From Pseudomonadota bacterium (GTDB lineage Bacteria > Pseudomonadota > Gammaproteobacteria > Xanthomonadales > Xanthomonadaceae): a DNA stretch of 6,205 nucleotides. Made by a program: the position numbers and the translations under genes. The stretch spans positions 1 to 6,205 of the forward strand of contig JAHWKC010000142.1 of the NCBI GenBank assembly GCA_019348095.1. Reading direction: 5' to 3'. This document shows, one piece after another, positions 1 to 5,497 of this stretch; the first letter of the stretch is position 1, and every line of letters begins with the position of its first letter. Below the pieces are notes generated by a model. It saw only the letters and a list, made by a program, of their open reading frames with translations. It did not search any database and had not been told where the DNA came from.

Positions 1-165
1 CGGGGACGCCCCGACCACCGGGACCGAGCTGGACCTCTCGCAGGGCCTGTACGAGGCGCGGGGGGACATCGACGCGGTGCCTCTCGCTCCGCACCCGGTC
101 GACGATCCGGGTGCCCTCCTGCTCCAGCTCGGCGATCCGCCCGGGGTCGACGACCCGTGGCCGGT
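1..165. other. Anomalous edge segment inside the protease frame; possible chimeric or foreign DNA
   Basis: About 75% G+C by count, against about 67% in the next 60 bases. The protease frame here reads as low-complexity S/G/P/R sequence and lacks the Tyr-rich strand pattern expected to close the second beta domain. Two other frames look more protein-like. One is a minus-strand frame containing RIAELEQEGTRIVDRVRSER, followed by VDVPPRLVQALREVQLGPGG. The other is a plus-strand frame running from the window edge through PLAPHPVDDPGALLLQLGD. Both have high GC3, so I cannot say which, if either, is coding, and I recognise neither. The breakpoint lies around 155-170. A simple frameshift does not restore the expected C-terminus in any frame. 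Confidence 0.5.
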
Positions 166-1905
166 GGTGGAGCTGATCGAGCGGGCGACGCGAGTCCACG
201 ACGAGCCATTCCAGCGGTACAGCTCCAGGTCGAAATCGGCGCTGGTAGGCCCTTTCAGCCAGCCCTTGTGGGTGCCCGCGGCGGAGTAGTAGTAGTTGCC
301 GTCGGGCTGGACCTGGGAGGCGCCGGAGCCGGAAAGCGACCCGCTGTACTTGGTGCAGTCGGTGCAGGGCGCGCCGTCGCCGGTGTCGTAGCTGCCGGTC
401 AGCGTAAGGCCGGAGTAGGCCGAATACCCGTGCACCATGACGTACCAAGTGCCTGACTGCGGGCTGGCGAAGCTGCAGGTTTCCTCGTTGCCGCTGCGAT
501 AGGGGCGGCAGTCATAGCTGCTGGTGGTGGGTTGCGAGCCGAACTTCACGTACAGGTCGGCATCGCCGCTGCCGCCGGTGGTATTGAACACCAGGTTGCT
601 CGCGCCTGCGGGGACGCTCATGGTGAAACGCGTTTCCGAGCCGCTCGCGCCGGACAGGTTTGACACCGCCACGCCATTTTGCAGCTCGCCAGGCGTTGGA
701 TCGGGATCGCCCCCGCCGCCACCCGACAGCGTGTACAGCAAGCGGTTGGGTGAACCGCTGCCGATGCTGTTGATCTTGCCGGTGCTGGCATTGTTGATGA
801 GCGCGTTGGTGACCTGGCTTGGGCTGGCGCCCGGGTTGCTGGCCAGGTACAACGCGGCACCGCCGGCGACGTGCGGCGATGCCATCGAGGTGCCGCTGAT
901 GGTATTGGTCGCTGTATTGCTGGTGTGCCAGGCCGAGGTGATCGAGGAGCCCGGCCCGAAGATGTCCAGGCAACTGCCATAGTTGGAGAACGACGAGCGC
1001 GCATCGGAGGATGTGGTCGAGCCCACCGTCACCGCGGAGGCCGCGCGCGCCGGCGAATAGTTGCACGCGTTGCTGTTGTCGTTGCCGGCCGCGACCACCA
1101 CCGTCACGCCGGCGTCGGTCATGCGCTGCACCGCATCGTCGGTCGCGCTGGAGGCACCGCCGCCCAGGCTCATGTTGGCGACGGCCGGTTTGACGTGGTT
1201 GCCGGCGACCCAGTCCATGCCCGAGATCACCCCGGAATTGGTGCCAGAGCCGGTACAACCGAGCACCCGGACGGGGTACAAGCTCACGCCCTTGGCGATG
1301 CCCCAGGTGGCGCCGCCGACCGTGCCGGCGACATGGGTGCCGTGCCCGTTGCAGTCGTTGGTACCGTTGCCGTCGTTGATCGCAGTGTAGCCCGAGCGCA
1401 CCCTGCCGCCGAAATCGCCATGGCTGGAGCGGATGCCGGTATCGATGATGTAGGCGTTCACCGTGGATGCGGTGGTTTCGTAGGTGTAGCTGCCGCTCAG
1501 CGGCAGGTCGCGCTGGTCGCCGCGATCAAGGCCCCAGGTCGCGTTCTGCTGGGTGTCGAACGCATGCACCACGCCGTCCTCCTCGACGTAGGCGATACGG
1601 TCGTCGGCGAGCAGCCGCGCCAGCGCGTCGTCCGATGCCCGTACCACGAAGCCGCGCAGGGCATGTTGGAAGCTGGTCACCAGGTCGGCGCGATGGGCGC
1701 GGGCGATGTCCCGGGCCATGGTGGCCACGCGTGGCCTGGATGACGCTTCGCTGGACAGGCTGGCGACGTCTTCCTTGAGGACCACGATGTACTGGCCTTC
1801 GATCGGCGCGGTGGCGAAGCGCAGGTCGGCGGCGCTTGCCGGCGCACTGGCGATCATCGCGGCAACGCTGATCGCAGCGGCCAGCAGGGTCGGTGTGTGA
1901 TTCAC
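1..1905 (-). CDS. Secreted S8 serine protease (proteinase K/aqualysin-like) with PPC domain; 3' end not intact
   Basis: Extracellular subtilisin-family endopeptidase. With the GTG start at 1905, residues 1-25 are a signal peptide ending ASA/A. Residues ~38-115 are an I9 inhibitor propeptide (GQYIVVLKED to YVEEDGVV). The catalytic domain begins ~122 (TWGLDRGDQRDLPL, typical of proteinase K relatives). The triad is Asp155 (YIIDTG), His188 (GHGTHVAG) and Ser340 (GTSMASPHVAGG), with oxyanion Asn275 (AAGN). Cys185/217 and Cys281/312 are spaced 32 and 31 residues apart, as in the two disulfides of aqualysin I. A Gly/Asp/Pro linker (~395-406) leads to a PPC domain (~407-506) and a second beta domain from ~518 (LYRWNGSSWTRVARS at ~567). 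The frame stays open to position 1, but beyond codon ~581 it turns into S/G/P/R-rich sequence unlike any family C-terminus. An in-frame ATG at 1950 has no good ribosome site; GTG does. The gene is divergent from the LysR gene. Family call is very secure; the 3' end is not. Confidence 0.93.
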   Translation of the reverse strand, partial: MNHTPTLLAAAISVAAMIASAPASAADLRFATAPIEGQYIVVLKEDVASLSSEASSRPRVATMARDIARAHRADLVTSFQHALRGFVVRASDDALARLLADDRIAYVEEDGVVHAFDTQQNATWGLDRGDQRDLPLSGSYTYETTASTVNAYIIDTGIRSSHGDFGGRVRSGYTAINDGNGTNDCNGHGTHVAGTVGGATWGIAKGVSLYPVRVLGCTGSGTNSGVISGMDWVAGNHVKPAVANMSLGGGASSATDDAVQRMTDAGVTVVVAAGNDNSNACNYSPARAASAVTVGSTTSSDARSSFSNYGSCLDIFGPGSSITSAWHTSNTATNTISGTSMASPHVAGGAALYLASNPGASPSQVTNALINNASTGKINSIGSGSPNRLLYTLSGGGGGDPDPTPGELQNGVAVSNLSGASGSETRFTMSVPAGASNLVFNTTGGSGDADLYVKFGSQPTTSSYDCRPYRSGNEETCSFASPQSGTWYVMVHGYSAYSGLTLTGSYDTGDGAPCTDCTKYSGSLSGSGASQVQPDGNYYYSAAGTHKGWLKGPTSADFDLELYRWNGSSWTRVARSISSTTGHGSSTPGGSPSWSRRAPGSSTGCGARGTASMSPRASYRPCERSSSVPVVGASP

Positions 1906-1911
1906 GGGTTT

Positions 1912-1917
1912 CTCTCC
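1912..1917 (-). promoter_or_regulatory. Ribosome binding site of the S8 protease
   Basis: GGAGAG on the minus strand lies 6 bases before the GTG at 1905. It is what decides for GTG over the in-frame ATG at 1950, which has only weak complementarity upstream and would add a 15-residue N-terminus (MAHRHRAQPSYGEKP) ahead of the hydrophobic signal segment. Confidence 0.75.
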
Positions 1918-1929
1918 ATAGGATGGTTG

Positions 1930-1953
1930 GGCGCGATGACGGTGCGCCATCGC
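1930..1953. repeat. Overlapping short inverted repeats in the protease leader
   Basis: Two alternative small hairpins share this stretch. GCGATG (1933-1938) pairs with CATCGC (1948-1953). GGCGC (1930-1934) pairs with GCGCC (1944-1948). They exclude each other and lie just upstream of the protease ribosome binding site. Arms of 5-6 bases are common by chance in GC-rich DNA, so a role is speculative. Confidence 0.25.
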
Positions 1954-2160
1954 AGGCAGGTGGATCGCCCGTGTGTCGTCCCCCAGGCTGACAGTGGCAT
2001 CAGCATCGACATGCGATCCGGGGCGGCTCGTGTGATCGTCAAGGGGCGGCGTTGCCTCGGCAGGTGTCTGTCGTGGCGCCGCCCGGAACGCTTCCGCGCG
2101 AGCTCGGCCCAGCCTTGATACGGCGGCGGCGAGGGGCTGTCCAATGCCGAATGCGGATGA

Positions 2161-2199
2161 CCTTATCGACAGACCGGCTTATGCGGCAGCTGGATAAGG
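2161..2199. promoter_or_regulatory. Three CTTAT/ATAAG elements at 16-base spacing; candidate regulator-binding site
   Basis: CCTTATC (2161-2167) and its exact complement GATAAGG (2193-2199) form an inverted repeat. A third CTTAT at 2178-2182 sits midway, so the element starts fall at 2162, 2178 and 2194. This is an AT-rich patch in a GC-rich intergenic region, ~210 bases upstream of the LysR start. TTAT/ATAA half-sites fit the loose LysR-family site pattern and the AT-rich CysB half-sites, but binding is inferred only. Confidence 0.4.
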
Positions 2200-2257
2200 A
2201 TGGCCGCCGATGCCATGGGGCAGCGTTGATATCTACAGGACGAGCGCACGCTTCGCG

Positions 2258-2277
2258 GTATGGCGACGGTGCCATAC
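2258..2277. repeat. Perfect 7-base inverted repeat (hairpin or operator)
   Basis: GTATGGC (2258-2264) and GCCATAC (2271-2277) flank a 6-base centre, GACGGT. It lies ~130 bases upstream of the LysR start. It could be an operator for a dimeric regulator or a leader hairpin; nothing decides between these or chance. Confidence 0.35.
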
Positions 2278-2390
2278 GTCCAAGCCCGACCCGCTCAAGG
2301 GGCGATTTCGCAGGACCGAATCCGACCGCAGCGCCGAACCCACGGTGCGGGGGAGCTGACGTCTCGGCACCCGGTGTCCGATCCTGCCGC

Positions 2391-2395
2391 AAGGA
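2391..2395 (+). promoter_or_regulatory. Ribosome binding site of the LysR gene
   Basis: AAGGA ends 10 bases before the ATG at 2406. The spacing is slightly long, but it is the only purine-rich site close to the start that fits the family N-terminus. Confidence 0.6.
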
Positions 2396-2405
2396 CGTGA
2401 CCGCG

Positions 2406-3389
2406 ATGACCCTGATCGAGCTGCGCTGCCTGCTGGCGATCGTCGATGCCGAGCTGAACATCAGTACGGCCGCCCAGCGCATGCACGGGACCCAGCCGAG
2501 CCTGTCGCGACACCTGAAGCAGCTGGAGGACGAGCTGGGCTTCCAGTTGTTCACCCGGCACGGCCGCTGTCTTGCCGGCATCACTCCGGGCGGGCAGGAG
2601 GTCATCCGGGTGGCACGCCGGATCGTCAGCGACGCGGCGAGCCTGCGCGCGTATGCGGCCAACCTGCGCGGCGACACCTCGGGCGAACTGGTAGTCGCCA
2701 CCGCGCAGACGTATGCCCGCCACGTCCTGCCGCCGGTGCTGGCGCGCCTGGTCAAACGCTACCCGCGGCTCAACGTGCGTATCCAGACGCTGGGCGAGGG
2801 TGAGTGCTTCGATCGGCAGGCGCACCACGACGCCGACATCGTCCTGGTCAGCACCGCGGGCGATCGCGCGCCCGAAGGCGTCGCGCTGCCGCTGTTCCGC
2901 TGGAAGCGGGTGGTGCTGGTCGAACGCACGCACCCGCTGGCGTGCCTTGGGCGGGCCCCGAGCCTGGCCGAAATGGCGCAGTTCTCGCTGGTCACCTACG
3001 AGGCGTCGCGGCGACCGGAATCGACCTTGCGCTGCGTGCTCGAACAGGCCGGACTGCGCGCGCGCTTTGCCTGCTCGGCGCAAGACGCCGATCTGATCAA
3101 GGTGTATGTCCGTGCAGGCCTGGGCGTGGGCCTGGTAGCCGAGCTGGCGATCGAGCCGGCCGATCACAAGGACTTCGTGGTGCTGCCGGCCGATCCGGTC
3201 CTGCCCGAATGCATCGCATGGGCGCAGTTGCCCGGCGGCCGGGTGATGCGCGACTACACGGTGGACTTCATCCGCCTGCTGGCGCCACAACTCGATGCGC
3301 TCGACATCCGCCGCCGCTTTGAAGGCACAGCCGCGCCGGTGTGGCCGGTGCCGCGCCAGTGGGCGGGTGAGGCTGCGTTCGCGGCCTGA
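2406..3389 (+). CDS. LysR-family transcriptional regulator, CysB-like
   Basis: 327-residue DNA-binding regulator, close to the ~324 residues of enterobacterial CysB. Residues 1-60 are the winged helix-turn-helix (MTLIELRCLLAIVDAELNIS, then TAAQRMHGTQPSLSRHLKQLEDELG), aligning with CysB in motif and spacing. Residues ~93-300 are the effector-binding domain, with the CysB-like DADLIKVYVRAGLGVGLVAE at 228-247. In CysB, sulfate/acetylserine sensing uses the TTHTQAR loop with Thr100 and Thr102. Here the same position reads ATAQTYAR (residues 98-105), so Thr100 becomes Ala, Thr102 stays, and Gln103 becomes Tyr. This suggests a paralogue with altered ligand choice, so I do not call it cysB. The ATG at 2406 is chosen because the helix-turn-helix starts there; the frame is open to 2052 but the extension has no domain. 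Transcribed away from the S8 protease and towards the M28 gene. Family secure; effector and targets unknown. Confidence 0.93.
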   Translation: MTLIELRCLLAIVDAELNISTAAQRMHGTQPSLSRHLKQLEDELGFQLFTRHGRCLAGITPGGQEVIRVARRIVSDAASLRAYAANLRGDTSGELVVATAQTYARHVLPPVLARLVKRYPRLNVRIQTLGEGECFDRQAHHDADIVLVSTAGDRAPEGVALPLFRWKRVVLVERTHPLACLGRAPSLAEMAQFSLVTYEASRRPESTLRCVLEQAGLRARFACSAQDADLIKVYVRAGLGVGLVAELAIEPADHKDFVVLPADPVLPECIAWAQLPGGRVMRDYTVDFIRLLAPQLDALDIRRRFEGTAAPVWPVPRQWAGEAAFAA

Positions 3390-3443
3390 GCGCCGGACGC
3401 GTTGTGCGCTGAAAACCAGACGCCGAGATGCGCGTGCCGCAAA

Positions 3444-3473
3444 GCACGACGGCGCCCGAAGGCGCCGCCGTGC
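3444..3473. terminator. Bidirectional hairpin terminator between convergent genes
   Basis: GCACG-A-CGGCGCC, loop CGAA, GGCGCCG-C-CGTGC: a 5 bp and a 7 bp helix separated by one A/C mismatch, closed by a four-base loop. It lies 54 bases past the LysR stop and 22 bases past the M28 stop. On the minus strand the stem is followed by TTT; the plus side has no T-run. A shared terminator or 3'-end stabiliser for both convergent transcripts is the likely role. Confidence 0.7.
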
Positions 3474-3495
3474 GTCGCATCACGGAGGTGCAGTC

Positions 3496-5190
3496 CTACT
3501 CCGCCGCAGACCCGCGCAGCTGCTGCTGGGCGGCCAGGAACGGATTGCCTTCATACCAGGTCGGCCACTGCTCATTGCCGGCCAGTTCGCGGCCGACGCC
3601 GTACAGCGCCTCCAGGTCCTGGATCACGCCTTCGAAATTCCAGTCCGGGTCGAACTCGTCGGCCGGCTGGTGGTAGCGGTTGTCGCGGTAGTCGCTCTGC
3701 GCCCGCTGCCCGGCGTCCATGCCGCCCTCGATCAGGTCGTCGCCACCCTTGGCGTAGAGCGCCGGCACGCCGGCCTTGGCGAAGTTGAAGTGATCGGAGC
3801 GGAAGTAGAAACCGCTTTCCGGGGTGGCCTCGGCCTTGAGCACCCGGCCCTGCGCGTCGGTGGTCTGCTTGAGGATGTCCTCCAGCTGCGAGCTGCCGAA
3901 GCCGACCACCGTCATGTCGCGCGCCGGGCCGATCACCGGCAGCGCGTCCAGGTTGATCACCGCCACGGTCTGCTCCAGCGGCACGCTGGGATTGGCGACG
4001 TAGTACTGCGAACCCAGCAGCCCGGACTCCTCCAGCGTCACCGCCAGGAACACCACCGAGCGCTCCGGCGCCGGCTCTTGGTTCACGAATGCCTCGGCGA
4101 TCTCCAGGATCCCGGCGATGCCGGTGGCGTTGTCGATCGCGCCGTTGTAGATCGTGTCGCCTTCGCCCTCGTGCTGGCCGATGTGGTCCCAGTGGCCCAT
4201 GTAGACAATCGCTTCGTCCGCCCGCTTGGTGCCGGGCAAAATCGCAACGAGGTTGGGCGAGGTCTTCTGCGAAGTGGTGCTGGCGAGGTCGAGCGACAGC
4301 GTGGCGTCCAGCGGGATGGCTTCGAAGCCGCGCTGGTTGGCGGCGGTGTACAGCTCGTCGAGATCGTGCCCGAGGTCGGACATCAGGCTGCGCGCCACGT
4401 CCCCGGTGATCCAGCCCTGGGCCGGCAGGCGCGGGTTCGGATCGTCGCCGGCCGGCAGGTCGAACTGCGGCCCCGACCAGGAGTTCTTGACCACGTCCCA
4501 GCCATACGACGCCCCTTCGGTGTCGTGGATGATGATCGCCGCGGCGGCGCCCTGGCGCGCGGCCTCCTCGTACTTGTAGGTCCAGCGGCCGTAGTAGGTC
4601 ATGCGCTGGCCTTCGAACAGTTCGGCGTCCTCGGTATGGAAGCCCGGGTCGTTGACGAACATCACCACCGTCTTGCCTTCGACATCGACCCCGGCGTAGT
4701 CGTTCCAGCCCAGCTCCGGTGCGTTGACGCCATAGCCGACGAACACCAGCTGGCTGTCGTCGATCTCGACCTGCGCCTGGCCGGTGCGGGTGTTGATGAC
4801 CATGTCGCTGCCGAACTGCAGTTCGCGCGGCTCGCCGTCGACCTGCAGTGTCAGCACGGTCGAGGCGTCGGCGGTGGTCTCCACCATCGGCACGGTCTGC
4901 AGGTAGCTGCCTTTGTTGCCCGGTTGCAGCCCGAGCCGTTCGAACTCGGCGGTGAGATAGGCGACGGTCTTCTCCTCACCGATGCTGCCCGGCGCACGCC
5001 CGGCGAACTCGTCGGAGGACAGCGCCCGCACGTGCGCGGCGAAATCGGCGGCGTCGATGTCGACCACGTTGGCCTGGCTTTCGCTGCCGGATCCGGAAGG
5101 GGCCGGCGCATCGGCGGGTCGGTCGCAGGCCGCGAGCACCAGCGCGGCAGCCAGCAGCGAGGTGGCGGTGGAAAGCGGAGTACGGGACAT
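3496..5190 (-). CDS. M28-family zinc metallopeptidase, lipoprotein, with PA domain
   Basis: 564-residue exported aminopeptidase-like enzyme, expected to remove residues from peptide N-termini in the periplasm. Residues 1-22 are a lipoprotein signal ending in lipobox LAAC (Cys22), followed by a Pro/Ser/Gly-rich tether. A PA-like insert spans ~125-300 (YGVNAPELGWNDYAGVDVEG, ARQGAAAAIIIHD). The M28 domain carries the full two-zinc set: His333 (MGHWDH), Asp353 (AIDNATG), catalytic Glu387 and ligand Glu388 (TLEESG), Asp415 (NLDA) and His507 (YHQPADE). Asp23 directly after the lipid Cys would signal inner-membrane retention under the E. coli rule. ATG 5190 is preferred because GGAG lies 5 bases upstream; an in-frame ATG at 5229 would place 13 hydrophilic residues before the signal and has no ribosome site. 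Ends TAG at 3496-3498, convergent with the LysR gene. The function class is secure; the substrate is unknown. Confidence 0.95.
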   Translation of the reverse strand: MSRTPLSTATSLLAAALVLAACDRPADAPAPSGSGSESQANVVDIDAADFAAHVRALSSDEFAGRAPGSIGEEKTVAYLTAEFERLGLQPGNKGSYLQTVPMVETTADASTVLTLQVDGEPRELQFGSDMVINTRTGQAQVEIDDSQLVFVGYGVNAPELGWNDYAGVDVEGKTVVMFVNDPGFHTEDAELFEGQRMTYYGRWTYKYEEAARQGAAAAIIIHDTEGASYGWDVVKNSWSGPQFDLPAGDDPNPRLPAQGWITGDVARSLMSDLGHDLDELYTAANQRGFEAIPLDATLSLDLASTTSQKTSPNLVAILPGTKRADEAIVYMGHWDHIGQHEGEGDTIYNGAIDNATGIAGILEIAEAFVNQEPAPERSVVFLAVTLEESGLLGSQYYVANPSVPLEQTVAVINLDALPVIGPARDMTVVGFGSSQLEDILKQTTDAQGRVLKAEATPESGFYFRSDHFNFAKAGVPALYAKGGDDLIEGGMDAGQRAQSDYRDNRYHQPADEFDPDWNFEGVIQDLEALYGVGRELAGNEQWPTWYEGNPFLAAQQQLRGSAAE

Positions 5191-5195
5191 GGAAG

Positions 5196-5199
5196 CTCC
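5196..5199 (-). promoter_or_regulatory. Ribosome binding site of the M28 gene (duplicated motif)
   Basis: GGAG on the minus strand, 5 bases before ATG 5190, within GGAGCTTCC (5191-5199). The same 9-mer recurs at 5219-5227, directly inside the alternative upstream ATG 5229, so only the proximal copy is positioned to serve a start. Confidence 0.65.
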
Positions 5200-5227
5200 G
5201 GGTCGGCCGCAGTGCGGCGGAAGCTCC

Positions 5228-5233
5228 ATTCTA
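5228..5233 (-). promoter_or_regulatory. Possible -10 element of the M28 gene
   Basis: TAGAAT on the minus strand matches TATAAT at five of six positions and lies 38 bases upstream of ATG 5190, between the hairpin array and the gene. No acceptable -35 hexamer is seen at 16-18 bases, so this is weak. Transcription would make 5'-leader RNA containing the upstream GGAGCTTCC copy. Confidence 0.3.
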
Positions 5234-5239
5234 GCTCGC

Positions 5240-5497
5240 TGCAGGCGACGGCTGCGCCGCCTGCACAGTCGGCCGCGTTGCGGCCTGTGAGTCGCGCCTG
5301 CGGCGCTGTAAACCGTCAGTAAAAGACGTGCGGCCTCCCGCTATGGCCGCTTACAGGCCGCAAGCGGACCTTGTAGCGAGCGCAGCGGGCGGGGCCCTCG
5401 CCTGGAACGGGCTTCCGCCGCATTTCCCCCTGCCGTTTCACTGATTGCCACTCACAGCGCCGCGGGCGCGACTTACAGGCCGCGAAAGCGGCCGACT
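5240..5497. repeat. Array of GC-rich hairpins forming a large inverted repeat (REP/BIME- or MITE-like)
   Basis: Arms at 5267-5310 and 5453-5497 are inverted copies; over the central 31 positions (5280-5310 against 5453-5483) 28 match. Each arm holds two small hairpins: GCGCC/GGCGC with a 3-base loop (5294-5306; 5457-5469), and GGCCGC/GCGGCC with loop GTT (5271-5285) or GAAA (5478-5493). They are joined by a GACTYACA linker. TCAGT/ACTGA extends the symmetry inward (5316-5320; 5440-5444). The middle repeats CTTACAGGCCGC exactly (5350-5361 and 5472-5483) and has a GCGGCC/GGCCGC hairpin (5330-5350). A further 8 bp hairpin, TGCAGGCG/CGCCTGCA (5240-5265), continues the array towards the M28 gene. 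No gene or target-site duplication is visible. Confidence 0.8.
5478..5493 (-). terminator. Hairpin directly after the TVNG-repeat gene; probable 3'-end structure
   Basis: GGCCGC-TTTC-GCGGCC on the minus strand begins 3 bases after the TGA stop (5497-5499): a perfect 6 bp stem, the outer hairpin of the inverted-repeat array. There is no T-run after it (TGTAAGT follows), so it may act by stalling exonucleases or by factor-dependent ending rather than as a classical intrinsic terminator. Confidence 0.45.

Larger units (their letters stand above)
1906..2405. promoter_or_regulatory. Divergent intergenic region between the S8 protease and LysR genes
   Basis: 500 bases with no convincing gene. The LysR frame stays open upstream to 2052, but those 118 codons translate to Pro/Arg/Gly-rich sequence with no domain, and LysR proteins of this type begin at the helix-turn-helix. 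It must hold both promoters, but no clear -35/-10 pair stands out. Visible structure: overlapping small inverted repeats at 1930-1953 in the protease leader, the CTTAT/ATAAG set at 2161-2199, and a palindrome at 2258-2277. LysR regulators usually bind such divergent regions, so these are candidate operators. Confidence 0.55.

Noticed and set aside
98..157. Direct repeat GTCGACGAYCCG, 48 bases apart
   Set aside because: A 12-base near-repeat in very GC-rich DNA at a multiple of three bases; most likely chance or codon bias.
512..1258. Minus-strand open frame of 248 codons
   Set aside because: Out of frame with the protease and rich in Arg/Gln repeats; the true frame holds the catalytic Ser and oxyanion Asn.
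871..1743. Plus-strand open frame of 290 codons across the protease catalytic domain
   Set aside because: Shadow of the S8 catalytic domain; Ala/Gly/Arg-rich translation with no recognisable motif.
2115..2231. TTGATA hexamers (2115-2120, 2226-2231) as -35 boxes of the LysR promoter
   Set aside because: Neither has a -10-like hexamer at 16-18 bases, so a promoter call is not supported.
2052..2405. 118-codon N-terminal extension of the LysR frame
   Set aside because: Pro/Arg-rich with no domain, and the family helix-turn-helix begins exactly at the ATG of 2406.
2039..3290. Minus-strand open frames opposite the LysR gene
   Set aside because: Arg/Gln/Ala-rich shadows of the regulator; no start context and no domain.
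3295..5322. Plus-strand open frame of 675 codons covering the M28 gene
   Set aside because: It lies antisense to a gene with all M28 zinc ligands; its His/Val/Arg-rich translation has no domain and is explained by GC-rich third positions keeping the opposite strand free of stops.
5240..5497. CRISPR array
   Set aside because: Repeats are inverted, unequal in spacing and too few; there are no uniform spacers and no cas genes.
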